From contig NZ_KB905158.1 of NCBI RefSeq assembly GCF_000378605.1, positions 186,001 through 250,000 of the forward strand: a DNA stretch of 64,000 nucleotides, read 5' to 3'. Below are positions 31,807-41,112 of this stretch, one piece after another. Source of the stretch: Thioalkalivibrio sp. ALJ21 (GTDB taxonomy: Bacteria; Pseudomonadota; Gammaproteobacteria; Ectothiorhodospirales; Ectothiorhodospiraceae). The first letter of the stretch is position 1. Each line of letters begins with the position of its first letter. The notes below the pieces were generated by a model. The model was given only the letters and a program-made list of their open reading frames with translations. It made no database searches and was not told the origin of the DNA. The translations under genes were made by a program, and so were the position numbers.

Positions 31807-33207
31807 ATGGCTGGTGGCGCGGTTATCTATTCGAAAATTGGCGAGCATCGAGGTCGGAAGCGGCTGTGGCTGGAAGGGGGGCATCTGGCTCGCGCTGGCA
31901 TCGAGCCGGGGCAGACGTTTGAGCTCTCCCCGCTGACTCGCAAGCCGGGCGGGGCCGCCCAAGGCATCACTCTTTCGTTTACTCCCGCCGGCGACCGGAA
32001 GGTTTACCAGCGCAAGAGGCGGGACCGCATCTTCCCAGTGATCGATCTTAAGCATGAGGAGATCGAGAAGATCCTGGGTGGCGCCGAGCGAGTGCGCGTG
32101 GTGGTCCAGAGCGGCCGCATCGAAGTAACCCTCCACCATCACGATGCCGCCACGCGGAACCGCTCCCAGACACTGAACGGCCGGATCGAGCGGGGCCTTC
32201 CCGTGCGAATTGGGTCGCTCTGCCATGGTGGCGGCGTGCTGGACCACGCCCTGCATAGCGGCCTCAAATCAGCTGGAATCGATTCAACGCTTGCATTTGC
32301 GAACGAGGTCGATGGCCACTACTTGAGTGCCTCCTTGGAGCGCAATCCGGTCTGGAGCGACAAAAGCGTCGCGATCGAATCCCCGATGCAGGAGATCGAA
32401 TGGGGGACCCTCCCGGCGATCGATCTCCTGGTGGCGGGTATCCCGTGCACTGGCGCATCCAAATCAGGCCGCACGAAAAACCGGCTCGCGAACGCCGAAG
32501 ATCACGAGACCGCCGGGGCCCTCTTTGTTTCTTTCTTGGCCGCCATTCAGTCGCTCAATCCGTCTGTGGTGATCTTGGAGAATGTCCCCGAGTACGGGAA
32601 CACGGTGAGTATGACGGTGATTCGCTCCGTGATGGCGAGCCTTGGGTACAGCTTGCACGAGTCCGTTCTAGATGGTTTCGAGCTGGGCGCTCTCGAGCGG
32701 CGGAAACGTTTCTGCCTTGTCGCCACGAACGAGGACATCCCGTTCGAATTCGGATCCCTTCGACCGATTCGTCAGCGCGAACAGCGGATTGCGGACGTGC
32801 TGGAGCCCATCGCCCTGAACGACCCCCGATGGAAGTCCTACGACTACCTCGCCAACAAGGAGGCGCGGGACAAGGCCGCCGGCAAGGGCTTTCGTCGGCA
32901 GCTCCTGACCGGCACCGAGTCCTCGCTCGGCACCATTGGTCGCGGCTACTACCGCGTGCGTAGCACTGAGCCCCAGATCCAGCACCCGGTCGACCCGAAC
33001 CTTTCGCGCCTGCTCACCCCGACCGAGCACGCCCGGGTTAAAGCGATCCCCGAGAAGCTGATTCACGGGCTGAACCCGACCCGCGCGCACGAGATCCTCG
33101 GCCAGTCCGTTATCCATTGCGCTTTCGAGGCAGTGGGGCGTCACTTGGGGCTTGCACTGAAAACGCTGGGCGCGCAGCAGCCCCTCCCGCTGGCGCATGC
33201 CTGCTAG
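31807..33207 (+). CDS. DNA (cytosine-5) methyltransferase with extra N-terminal domain
   Basis: This 466-residue protein starts at ATG 31807 behind GGGAGAAGGG. Residues 1-130 form a strand-rich domain (G-x-H-R-G-R-K-R-L-W-L-E-G) reminiscent of small AbrB-like folds. The catalytic part follows: a G-S-L-C-H-G-G-G SAM-binding turn near 140, the catalytic P-C of A-G-I-P-C-T-G near 211, I-L-E-N-V near 257, and E-R-R-K-R-F near 298. The C-terminus holds R-L-L-T-P-T-E-H and G-Q-S-V, which close the fold. C5 methyltransferases protect DNA from restriction. No cognate endonuclease is adjacent, so it may be an orphan. Confidence 0.88.
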   Translation: MAGGAVIYSKIGEHRGRKRLWLEGGHLARAGIEPGQTFELSPLTRKPGGAAQGITLSFTPAGDRKVYQRKRRDRIFPVIDLKHEEIEKILGGAERVRVVVQSGRIEVTLHHHDAATRNRSQTLNGRIERGLPVRIGSLCHGGGVLDHALHSGLKSAGIDSTLAFANEVDGHYLSASLERNPVWSDKSVAIESPMQEIEWGTLPAIDLLVAGIPCTGASKSGRTKNRLANAEDHETAGALFVSFLAAIQSLNPSVVILENVPEYGNTVSMTVIRSVMASLGYSLHESVLDGFELGALERRKRFCLVATNEDIPFEFGSLRPIRQREQRIADVLEPIALNDPRWKSYDYLANKEARDKAAGKGFRRQLLTGTESSLGTIGRGYYRVRSTEPQIQHPVDPNLSRLLTPTEHARVKAIPEKLIHGLNPTRAHEILGQSVIHCAFEAVGRHLGLALKTLGAQQPLPLAHAC

Positions 33208-33425
33208 GGCTCTGGAGCGATCAGGAGTCCATCCCCCCGCGGGGGTGGGCCGCTCGAAGCACCGGTTGCACTGGCTGGCGCCGGCCCCGGAAATGCTCGA
33301 ATGTGATGCATGACCGGATGCATCAAAAGATATGAAAGCACTTTGGAAGATTTCCTCAACTGTATGTATTCAGATCATTTATTGAGCGCTTGGCGTCAGC
33401 GCCAAGGCGCCCGGAGGACTCCCTC

Positions 33426-33956
33426 ATGAGTAAGCCCACCCTGTCATTCTCTTGGGGCGATCTGCGCCCCCTGATTGAGCACACCCGCAAGGCGGCGAAA
33501 TGGCAACCGACGTTTGCCGAGCGGATTGACTACCTGCTTCAGAGCGGGGAGGCGAAGAACGAAGACGAAGCCTTCCGGGTTTGCTCTGATCCCGAGCGCG
33601 ACTGGAGTGCGGCCGGGTCGCCGGGCATTTTCCTCGTGGGCGATCGCGGCGTGTATATGATGAGCAGCGGGCTGCCGGATCTGATCGACCCGGCGAAAGG
33701 ATCGCCCCATCGGCAGGTCGCCTACGCGAAAGGGGCGGACCCGGATGCCGATCCGGAGTGGTACGACCTAAAGGTCGCAACGTTTGGGGGTGACGACGGG
33801 GTCGACAAGATCCCACTGGACTTCTTTACGTCCGTTGAGGCGGAACACAGCCCCTCGGATGACGACTGGGTTCACGTCAGCTTCAGCCAGAACCGCATGG
33901 AGATCACGTTCGAGAAAGCGCGCCCGGTCAAGAAAGGGGGTCCAAGTGTTCGATGA
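33426..33956 (+). CDS. DUF3085-type protein
   Basis: This 176-residue protein has an ATG behind GGAGG. It has the features I associate with DUF3085: a helical N-terminus R-P-L-I-E-H-T-R, a central P-G-I-F-L-V-G-D-R-G-V-Y-M-M-S-S-G segment, V-A-Y-A-K-G-A-D-P, and A-T-F-G-G-D-D-G-V-D. The role of the family is unknown, but it is common on proteobacterial plasmids, from memory. Its end overlaps the PilZ gene by 11 bases. The C-terminal R-P-V-K-K-G-G-P-S-V-R is basic but not the tag. About 220 bases upstream (33208-33425) hold a GC-rich hairpin (CCCCCGCGGGGG) and no gene. Confidence 0.75.
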   Translation: MSKPTLSFSWGDLRPLIEHTRKAAKWQPTFAERIDYLLQSGEAKNEDEAFRVCSDPERDWSAAGSPGIFLVGDRGVYMMSSGLPDLIDPAKGSPHRQVAYAKGADPDADPEWYDLKVATFGGDDGVDKIPLDFFTSVEAEHSPSDDDWVHVSFSQNRMEITFEKARPVKKGGPSVR

Positions 33957-34263
33957 GCGCCGGAACTACCCGCGTGTCCCCATGCCCGCCGACGTCGCGG
34001 TCGAAACACCATCCGGATTGGTCTTCTCCCTGCGGACGCTGAATCTCTCGGAGGGCGGGGCATTCCTGAGTTGGTCCCACTACGATGAAGCGGAGATCCA
34101 CGCCGACATGCTGATGCTCCAACCGGAGGACCCTCTCAAGGTCCAGGTCTCTGGGGTGTTAGGCGACGGGGGCGAGCCGCCCAAAGTTCCCTCGCGAGTG
34201 GTTAGGGTGGCCGATGATGGGGTCGCTGTCCGCTTCGAGAGCGAACAAGGGGGCCTGCGGTGA
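33946..34263 (+). CDS. PilZ-domain protein
   Basis: The GTG at 33946, about six bases after GGGGG, starts a 105-residue single-domain protein. R-R-N-Y-P-R-V-P near the N-terminus and N-L-S-E-G-G-A at about residues 31-37 correspond to the PilZ RxxxR and [D/N]-x-S-x-x-G motifs that bind cyclic di-GMP. The C-terminal strand pattern ends V-A-V-R-F-E-S. It may act as a small c-di-GMP receptor. It overlaps both neighbours, so the three genes are co-translated. Confidence 0.82.
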   Translation: MFDERRNYPRVPMPADVAVETPSGLVFSLRTLNLSEGGAFLSWSHYDEAEIHADMLMLQPEDPLKVQVSGVLGDGGEPPKVPSRVVRVADDGVAVRFESEQGGLR

Positions 34264-34871
34264 GAACCACCCAAGTCGCGGGTCGCTTGCGTTCGTGCTT
34301 GAAGGCGCTACCGGCGGGCGCGCTCGTTCTATTTGCCAGCGCGTGCACGAGCCTTGACCCCGTCCATTCGGAAACGCATTCGATCGAAGGGGAGGGCCGG
34401 GATTCGCGCACCAGTATGGACGCTGGGCGCGCCCACCAGGGCGTAACAGACCCATCCGAGGTGGAGCTCATCCTCGCGATCGATCGATCCCGTCAGCCAC
34501 AATCCAGCCATTCCGGGCCGAATGACCTCCAGGGGTTCTTTGTGGGCGAGCGGAGCGGTTGCTCCAGCATCTCCGTCAAGAACCGAACCTATGGGCTCAT
34601 GAGTCATTACGATGTCTGCGGGGACCGCATTGTTCGGCGCCAGGAAATCGCGCCCGCGCGCCCCTCTGGCCCGTCGGATCGATCGGCCACTCGAAGCGCA
34701 TTGCAGGGGGCGCTGCTATACGGGACTGGGGAATCGAGGTATCAGCGGTATCGCTATGAGGCCATCCGCCTTGGGGTATCCGATTCACAGGGGTGCATGC
34801 CGGTGGGGCTACAGATTAGTTTCGACGGGCTGCTCGTTGACCGGCAGGTCGACCGGGTTTGCATGGATTGA
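34260..34871 (+). CDS. Putative lipoprotein (203 aa)
   Basis: This gene starts at GTG 34260, overlapping the PilZ stop. It has a basic N-terminus, a hydrophobic core and F-A-S-A-C-T-S with Cys near residue 29, a plausible lipobox. The mature part has four more Cys residues, including C-G near residue 120 and C-M and C-M-D near the end, suggesting disulfides in the periplasm. No domain is recognised. Location after PilZ hints at an envelope role. Confidence 0.65.
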   Translation: MRTTQVAGRLRSCLKALPAGALVLFASACTSLDPVHSETHSIEGEGRDSRTSMDAGRAHQGVTDPSEVELILAIDRSRQPQSSHSGPNDLQGFFVGERSGCSSISVKNRTYGLMSHYDVCGDRIVRRQEIAPARPSGPSDRSATRSALQGALLYGTGESRYQRYRYEAIRLGVSDSQGCMPVGLQISFDGLLVDRQVDRVCMD

Positions 34872-34932
34872 GGCCACCCCTGAAATTATCGGGGACACGC
34901 GGGCCAGATCGAGACATCAATAGGGGAGTTCG

Positions 34933-37713
34933 ATGGCAGTTAACCAGGGAAGGATTATGGGGGGGCTCGAGGAGGCCGTGACGGGCCCGGATGACGAGTT
35001 CATCTACCGTTTCCTCGACATCTACGGATTTCCGCGCGCGACTGTCACGCAGCTGAAGCAGGGGACCGGCAACCGCAACGCAGCCACCGAGCCCGGCGCG
35101 GTGGCCCTGAAGCGGAAGATCTACTTCCTCCCGGTTGCGCCCGGTGACGACATCCACGCAACGCACGAAGCCCTGCTGAAGTCGGGCCGTCTGGAAAAGC
35201 ACGACATCCGTTTCACCCTGGTCACCGACTTCAAGACGGTGCTCGGTTACGACCGCCGCCTGAACGACCCACTCGACTGCGGCTACACCGAACTCCACCG
35301 CAACTACGGTTTCTACCTGCCGCTGGCGGGTGTCGAGCGTGTTCGCATGCACACCGAGGCCATTGCGGACGAGAAGGCCGCGGACCGGATGGGGCGGCTG
35401 TGCGACCAGCTCCGGGACCGAAACCCAACCGAGACCCCGGACGAGATCCATCGCCTCAACGTCTTCATGGCGCGGCTGTTGTTCTGCCTGTTTGCCGAGG
35501 ACACCGGGATCTTCCGGCCCCATCAGTTCACCGAGGCCTTCCTGAGCCACACCCAGGAGGACGCCTCCGACGCACACGATTTCCTGCGGGCGCTGTTCCG
35601 GGTCCTGAACCAGCCGGAAACCTCCCGCGGTGACGACGTCCCTGCACACCTGGACGCATTTCCTTACGTCAACGGCGGCCTGTTCTCGAACGATCTTCCG
35701 GTTCCCGAGATGGGCGCCCGGGCCCGACGCCTGATCCGCGATGCCGGGAAGCTCGATTGGTCGCAGATCAACCCCGACATCTTCGGCTCAATGTTCCAGG
35801 CGGTCATCGATCCCTCCCAGCGCGGAAGCCTTGGCCAGCACTACACATCGGTCAGCAACATCATCAAGGTGCTGCGACCCCTGTTCCTCGATGAGATGTA
35901 CGCGGAACTGGAGAAGGCGAGGGGAAACCGGAGGCGGCTGAACCGGCTCCTCGAGCGCATTCACAGCCTCAAGGTGTTCGACCCCGCATGCGGCTCCGGG
36001 GCCTTCCTGATCATCGCCTACAAGCAGCTTCGCCGCCTGGAGATGGCGATCTTCGAGGCGATGGACGGACTGAACGGCAACGGGGCCGGTGAGCCCCTGG
36101 TGCCGGATGTTCAGAACGAGATGTTCGACCGCCCCGGGCAACAGCCACTCATGACGCAGCAGGGCCAAGGCGAAATCTTCATGTCCGGGATCCGTCTGGA
36201 GCAGTTCTACGGCATCGAGATCGACGACTTCGCCCACGAGATCGCACTGCTGTCGCTTTGGCTGGCGGAGCACCAGATGCACGCCGAGTTCGAGGAAAAG
36301 TTCGGTCATGCCGAGCCGATGCTGCCACTGAAATCCAGCGGGAACATCGTGCTAGAGAATGCTCTCCGGGTGGACTGGCGCACGGTCTGTGACCCCTCTA
36401 GCGCCGAGGTTTTCGTTTGTGGCAACCCCCCATTTCTTGGCGCCAATAGGCGCTCGGAAAGCCAAAATGCGGATATGGCGGCGGTTTTCTCGGGGTTTCG
36501 AACCTACCGCTATCTGGATTTCGTGGCCTCCTGGTTCTGGAAGGCCGCGCAGTACCTCCAGGGGACCTCGAACCATGCGGCGCTCGTGTCCACGAACTCG
36601 ATCTGCCAGGGGGTCCAGGTGGACATGCTCTGGCCGCCAATTTTGGGCCTGGGCATCAAGATCGAGTTTGCCTACCAGACCTTCCCGTGGAGCAATCACG
36701 CTAAGGGAAATGCCGGCGTTCACGTCATTGTCGTGGGCTTGAGCGCCGCCCCAGGCCCGAGGCGCCTATTCCAATTGACGAACCAGGAGTGGCGCGTCTC
36801 CGAGGTCAACAACATCAGCCCCTATCTTCTAGAGGGTGGCAATACCGTCGTGCGAGGACGGTCGCGACCGTTTCAAAACGCGGCGCCTCTCGTGTACGGA
36901 AACAAGCCGACGGATGGCGGCCACTTGCTGCTGTCTCCCGCAGAGAAAAAGGAGCTGGTACAGCGCGATCCCGCGGCCGCCCGGTGGATCCGCCGACTGG
37001 TGGGCGCGGAAGAATTCCTCAATGGACAGGAGCGATGGTGCCTATGGCTCAACGATGCCGCAGAAACCGATATTGAGTCGATGCCAATGATCGCGGAGCG
37101 TACGAGAAGGGTTCGCGAATTCAGACAGAAGAGCACGAAACAACACACCCGAGACCTCGCGAACACTCCCTCCGTCTTCGGCCAGATCCGACAAAACACA
37201 TTGCAGGATTATATCGTCGTCCCACGCGTAACATCGGAGCGGCGAGAGTACGCCCCAATTGGCTTTATGGATGGCTCCGTCATCGCCACGGATCTCGTCA
37301 ACATCATCCCCGGGGCCACCTTCTACGAGTTCGGCATCCTCTCGTCACGCATGCACATGGACTGGCTGCGGCTGGTTGGTGGACGCCTGAAGAGCGACTA
37401 CCGCTATTCCGCCAAGCTGGTCTACAACACCTTCCCGTGGCCGGCGCACACCCCCGCCCAACGCCAGGAGATCGAAGCGCTGGCGGAGGAGGTCTTGCTG
37501 TCTCGTGAGGACACCTTCGATCTCACGCTCGCGCAGATGTACGATCCCGACAAGATGCCGGATGGCTTGCGCCGCGCACATCAAGCTCTGGATGAAGCCG
37601 TGGAACGGCTCTTCCGAAAACGCCCGTTCCGCGACATGGCGGAGCGTCAGCAATACCTGCTTGCGCGCTACGCCGAGCTGGTCGAGGACGAACAGAGGAA
37701 GGGAGGCTCCTGA
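34933..37713 (+). CDS. MmeI-like (type IIG-related) DNA adenine methyltransferase, nuclease part degenerate
   Basis: This 926-residue protein starts at ATG 34933 behind GGGGAG. It has an N-terminal region ending in I-R-F-T-L-V-T-D-F that matches the tail of the MmeI nuclease domain, but no D-x(n)-E-x-K nuclease motif is visible before it. The methyltransferase core shows F-D-P-A-C-G-S-G-A-F near residue 346 and N-P-P-F near 498 (gamma-type, adenine-N6). The region from about 36360 to 37250 is probably the target-recognition part and has different base composition. It begins a three-gene cassette with a helicase and a GIY-YIG protein. Confidence 0.85.
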   Translation: MAVNQGRIMGGLEEAVTGPDDEFIYRFLDIYGFPRATVTQLKQGTGNRNAATEPGAVALKRKIYFLPVAPGDDIHATHEALLKSGRLEKHDIRFTLVTDFKTVLGYDRRLNDPLDCGYTELHRNYGFYLPLAGVERVRMHTEAIADEKAADRMGRLCDQLRDRNPTETPDEIHRLNVFMARLLFCLFAEDTGIFRPHQFTEAFLSHTQEDASDAHDFLRALFRVLNQPETSRGDDVPAHLDAFPYVNGGLFSNDLPVPEMGARARRLIRDAGKLDWSQINPDIFGSMFQAVIDPSQRGSLGQHYTSVSNIIKVLRPLFLDEMYAELEKARGNRRRLNRLLERIHSLKVFDPACGSGAFLIIAYKQLRRLEMAIFEAMDGLNGNGAGEPLVPDVQNEMFDRPGQQPLMTQQGQGEIFMSGIRLEQFYGIEIDDFAHEIALLSLWLAEHQMHAEFEEKFGHAEPMLPLKSSGNIVLENALRVDWRTVCDPSSAEVFVCGNPPFLGANRRSESQNADMAAVFSGFRTYRYLDFVASWFWKAAQYLQGTSNHAALVSTNSICQGVQVDMLWPPILGLGIKIEFAYQTFPWSNHAKGNAGVHVIVVGLSAAPGPRRLFQLTNQEWRVSEVNNISPYLLEGGNTVVRGRSRPFQNAAPLVYGNKPTDGGHLLLSPAEKKELVQRDPAAARWIRRLVGAEEFLNGQERWCLWLNDAAETDIESMPMIAERTRRVREFRQKSTKQHTRDLANTPSVFGQIRQNTLQDYIVVPRVTSERREYAPIGFMDGSVIATDLVNIIPGATFYEFGILSSRMHMDWLRLVGGRLKSDYRYSAKLVYNTFPWPAHTPAQRQEIEALAEEVLLSREDTFDLTLAQMYDPDKMPDGLRRAHQALDEAVERLFRKRPFRDMAERQQYLLARYAELVEDEQRKGGS

Positions 37714-37714
37714 T

Positions 37715-39814
37715 ATGCCCACAGACCTGATCCGCGTGGAGTACGGACGAACCGGAAAGAGCGCGAAGACGAACGAAATGGGGATGCGGGAGATGCAGGC
37801 GCGCGCCTTCGAATCCCGTGACCGGCAATACCTGCTGATCAAGGCGCCGCCCGCATCGGGGAAATCCAGAGCCCTGATGTTCATCGGCCTCGACAAGCTC
37901 GTGAACCAGGGAGTAGAGAAGGCCATTGTGGCGGTGCCGGAACGCTCCATCGGATCCTCGTTCAAGGACACGGCATTGTCGGATCGCGGATTTTTCGCGG
38001 ACTGGAAGGTGCGGCCGGAACACAACCTGTGCACGGCCGGCTCGGACTCGGGAAAGGTCGACGCTTTCTCGCGATTCATGGCCTCAAGGCCCAAGGCCCT
38101 CGAGGACCGCGCACTCGTCTGCACGCATGCCACCCTGCGATTCGCCTACGACCGCCTGGGCCCGGAGGCTTTCAACAGCGTTGTGGTCGCGATCGATGAG
38201 TTCCACCACGTCAGTGCCGATGAGGACAACCGCCTCGGCGCCCTGATCGACGGACTCATGCACCGGTCGACGGCCCATGTGGTGGCCATGACTGGGAGCT
38301 ATTTCCGTGGCGATACGGTCCCGATTCTCCAACCGGACGACGAGGAGCTGTTCGACAAGGTCACCTACACCTATTACGAGCAACTCAACGGCTACCAGTA
38401 TCTGCAGTCGCTGGGGATCGGATATCACTTCTACCAGGGGCGCTATCTCGATGCGGTGAAGGAGGTCCTCGATACCGATCGCAAGACCCTGATCCACATC
38501 CCCAGCGTGAATTCGGCCGAGTCGACCGCCGACAAGTACGGAGAGGTCGACGCCATCGTGGACGCCATCGGTGACGTGGATCACCAGGATCCAGAGACCG
38601 GTTTGCTGCATGTTCGGCGACGGACCGATGACCGCATCGTCAAGGTGGCGAACCTGGTCGAAGACGAGCTGAGCCACCGGACCCGCGTGATGGATTTCCT
38701 GCGCACGGTGTCCGAGCGCGAAGACGTGGATGTAATCATTGCACTGGGAATGGCAAAAGAGGGCTTTGACTGGCCCTGGTGCGAGCACGTTCTGACGATC
38801 GGCTACCGGCGCTCCATGACCGAGGTGGTCCAGATCATCGGGCGTGCGACCCGGGACGCCCCGGGCAAGACGCATGCGCAGTTCACGAACCTGATTGCGC
38901 AGCCGGATGCGGAAGACGACGACGTGAAACACGCCGTTAACAACATGCTCAAGGCCATTACGGTCTCGCTCCTGATGGAGCAGGTGATGGCCCCAACGTT
39001 TCGCTTCCGCCCCCGAGAGCCGGGGAACCGATTCCTGGCGGAGCCCGGCACCATTCAGATCGGCGATCCGGGAGGCCCACCGCCGAGCAAGAAGGTCCTT
39101 GAGGCCCTTAATTCGAGCGGGGACGACATCATCGCCGAGCTCCATCAGAAGCCGGAGGTGGCCACGGCTGCGATCGACCCGAGCATGGATAACGCCTACG
39201 CCAGCCAGGTGGAGCTGCCCAAAATCATTCGGCAGCGGCACCCGGATCTGTCGGAGGACGAGGTCGAGCAGGTGCGCGCCGGCATCCAGACTCAACTCAG
39301 CATCAATTCCCTGGGCGGCCTCGTGAGCGAGGAGGACCTCCCTCCGGGCGCGGAGATTGTCTCAGGGGACGACATCCCGATCCCGAACCCCGGGGAATCA
39401 AAGCCTCTCTCCGGGGATGGATATGACGAACCACCGGATGCCGACCGGCCAAAGCCACCCACGGGAGACCCCGGCGCCGGTACCCGGCAATTCGTCCAGA
39501 TGGGCAATAAGTTCGTGAACATCGAGGACTTGGACCTCGACATGATTGACCAGATCAACCCGTTCCGCGGGGCGTTCGAGGTCCTCTCGAAATCGGTCAC
39601 GGCTTCGATGCTCAAGACCATTCAGGACGTGGTCCGGGGGCGCCGGATCCAGATGAGCGAGGAGGAGGCTGTCGTGCTGTGGCCGAAGATCAAGGCCTTC
39701 AAGCGCGCGCATGACCGCGAACCCTCGATGCACGCCAGCGACCCCCTTGAGGTTCGCTACGCCGAGGCCCTGGCCTACATCCGCAACAAGAAGCGCGAGC
39801 GGGCACAGGCCTAA
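37715..39814 (+). CDS. SF2 DEAD/DEAH-like helicase of the modification cassette
   Basis: The ATG at 37715 lies one base after the methyltransferase stop, with AGGAAGGGAGG upstream. The 699-residue protein has motif I A-P-P-A-S-G-K-S at about 43-50, motif II I-D-E-F-H near 160, motif III-like A-M-T-G-S, motif V-like A-K-E-G-F-D-W-P and motif VI Q-I-I-G-R-A-T-R-D near 370. The C-terminal 200 residues are acidic and contain a helical module ending in A-L-A-Y-I-R-N-K-K. DEFH in place of DEAD/DEAH is seen in restriction-type helicases. It probably couples ATP hydrolysis to DNA translocation. Confidence 0.88.
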   Translation: MPTDLIRVEYGRTGKSAKTNEMGMREMQARAFESRDRQYLLIKAPPASGKSRALMFIGLDKLVNQGVEKAIVAVPERSIGSSFKDTALSDRGFFADWKVRPEHNLCTAGSDSGKVDAFSRFMASRPKALEDRALVCTHATLRFAYDRLGPEAFNSVVVAIDEFHHVSADEDNRLGALIDGLMHRSTAHVVAMTGSYFRGDTVPILQPDDEELFDKVTYTYYEQLNGYQYLQSLGIGYHFYQGRYLDAVKEVLDTDRKTLIHIPSVNSAESTADKYGEVDAIVDAIGDVDHQDPETGLLHVRRRTDDRIVKVANLVEDELSHRTRVMDFLRTVSEREDVDVIIALGMAKEGFDWPWCEHVLTIGYRRSMTEVVQIIGRATRDAPGKTHAQFTNLIAQPDAEDDDVKHAVNNMLKAITVSLLMEQVMAPTFRFRPREPGNRFLAEPGTIQIGDPGGPPPSKKVLEALNSSGDDIIAELHQKPEVATAAIDPSMDNAYASQVELPKIIRQRHPDLSEDEVEQVRAGIQTQLSINSLGGLVSEEDLPPGAEIVSGDDIPIPNPGESKPLSGDGYDEPPDADRPKPPTGDPGAGTRQFVQMGNKFVNIEDLDLDMIDQINPFRGAFEVLSKSVTASMLKTIQDVVRGRRIQMSEEEAVVLWPKIKAFKRAHDREPSMHASDPLEVRYAEALAYIRNKKRERAQA

Positions 39815-39818
39815 CCGG

Positions 39819-41048
39819 ATGCCTCGATACCGCTCCCTCGATGAGGTGCTTTCAGAGCCCGACGATCAAGGGCTCCTGGACGTCCGGGCGGCAGGCACCC
39901 AGCTGTCGCCATCAGACCGGATTCGCGATGCCTTTGAGGCCATCAACGCGTTCGTAGACACGCATGGCAGGGCCCCAACGAACGAAGGCGACCTGAGCGA
40001 AAAGACCCTGCATCGACGGCTGCAGCGGATTCGGGCCTCGAAAGGGGCCCATGAGAACCTCCTGAGTCTCGACCGGCATCACCTCTTGGGCAGTGACGGC
40101 GGCGAGGGGGCTCCATCCCGAGACGCAGCCTCGCACGCGGAATCCCTCGAATCCGACGTCGAGAACCTTGACGACATCCTGCTGGATGATGACCTCGGCC
40201 TCCTGGATCTTGGTGATGAGTCCATCCTCGCTTCGCGCTGCCCGGCAGGGGACCGGCCATCGGGGAATACACCTCCGGACGGCATTGCGCAGCGGCGCCC
40301 ATGCGAGGAGTTCTGGCGTTTCGAGCCCCTGTTCGAGCGGATGCGGAATCGACTCGAATCCGGCGATGCCGAAAGCCGTCGATTCCAGTACGAAACCAAG
40401 ATCGACGTGGGCGATTACTTCATCGTATATGGCTTGCTGTGCCTGGTGGACTCGGTGGCGGATCCGCGAATGGAGATCGACCCCGCCAACCCGCGCTTGA
40501 GGGTGGTGTTCGACAACGGAACCGAGACCAATCTGTTGAAGTTCTCGCTGGGCAAAGCCCTGTATGCCGACGAGAACGGCCGGCGCATCATCGACCCGGA
40601 CCTCGAGGCCGACCGCATGGCGGGCGTAAGCCATCACGATCACCGCAGCGGAACGATCTACATCCTTCGATCTCGCAGTCCGCACCCATCCCTGAAAGAA
40701 CACCGAGACCTCGTGAAGATCGGCTACACGGAAGGGGAGGTCGCGGATCGCATCCGCAACGCCGAGAACGACCCGGCCTTCCTCGAGGGGCCCGTGGAGG
40801 TCGTGGAGTCCTTTGCCTGCTACAACCTGGACCCACGGAAGTTCGAAGGCCTGGTGCACGGTTTCCTGGCCGACCGGCGCCTGGATATTCAGCTGAGGAG
40901 CAAGAAGGGGCGTGTATTCAGGCCGAGAGAGTGGTTCTCGGTGTCACCGCAGACGGCCGTTCAGGTCGTTGAGGCCATCGTCGACGGGAGCATCACCCGA
41001 TACCGCCTCGATCCGATCTCCGGACGCTTCCTCGCGCGCGAAAAATAA
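39819..41048 (+). CDS. GIY-YIG (T5orf172-like) nuclease-family protein
   Basis: This 409-residue protein starts at ATG 39819, five bases after the helicase stop. Its first 90 residues include H-G-R-A-P-T-N ... L-H-R-R-L-Q-R-I-R, a helical module similar to the helicase's C-terminus. A variable linker follows. The C-terminal 130 residues hold T-I-Y-I-L-R-S near residue 279, V-K-I-G-Y-T-E-G-E-V-A-D-R-I near 310 and a later F-E-x-L-V-H-G-F, consistent with the T5orf172 branch of GIY-YIG, where a Tyr and Glu replace classic residues. It could supply DNA cleavage for the cassette. Confidence 0.82.
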   Translation: MPRYRSLDEVLSEPDDQGLLDVRAAGTQLSPSDRIRDAFEAINAFVDTHGRAPTNEGDLSEKTLHRRLQRIRASKGAHENLLSLDRHHLLGSDGGEGAPSRDAASHAESLESDVENLDDILLDDDLGLLDLGDESILASRCPAGDRPSGNTPPDGIAQRRPCEEFWRFEPLFERMRNRLESGDAESRRFQYETKIDVGDYFIVYGLLCLVDSVADPRMEIDPANPRLRVVFDNGTETNLLKFSLGKALYADENGRRIIDPDLEADRMAGVSHHDHRSGTIYILRSRSPHPSLKEHRDLVKIGYTEGEVADRIRNAENDPAFLEGPVEVVESFACYNLDPRKFEGLVHGFLADRRLDIQLRSKKGRVFRPREWFSVSPQTAVQVVEAIVDGSITRYRLDPISGRFLAREK

Positions 41049-41112
41049 CACCCATCCCGGTCACCCCGGGCAAGACACTACACAACAGCCAACCAACCGA
41101 GATCCGACCAAC

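Noticed and set aside
38084-39295. Long minus-strand frame (403 codons) opposite the helicase
   Set aside because: Helicase motifs are on the plus strand; the high GC content keeps the opposite frame open.
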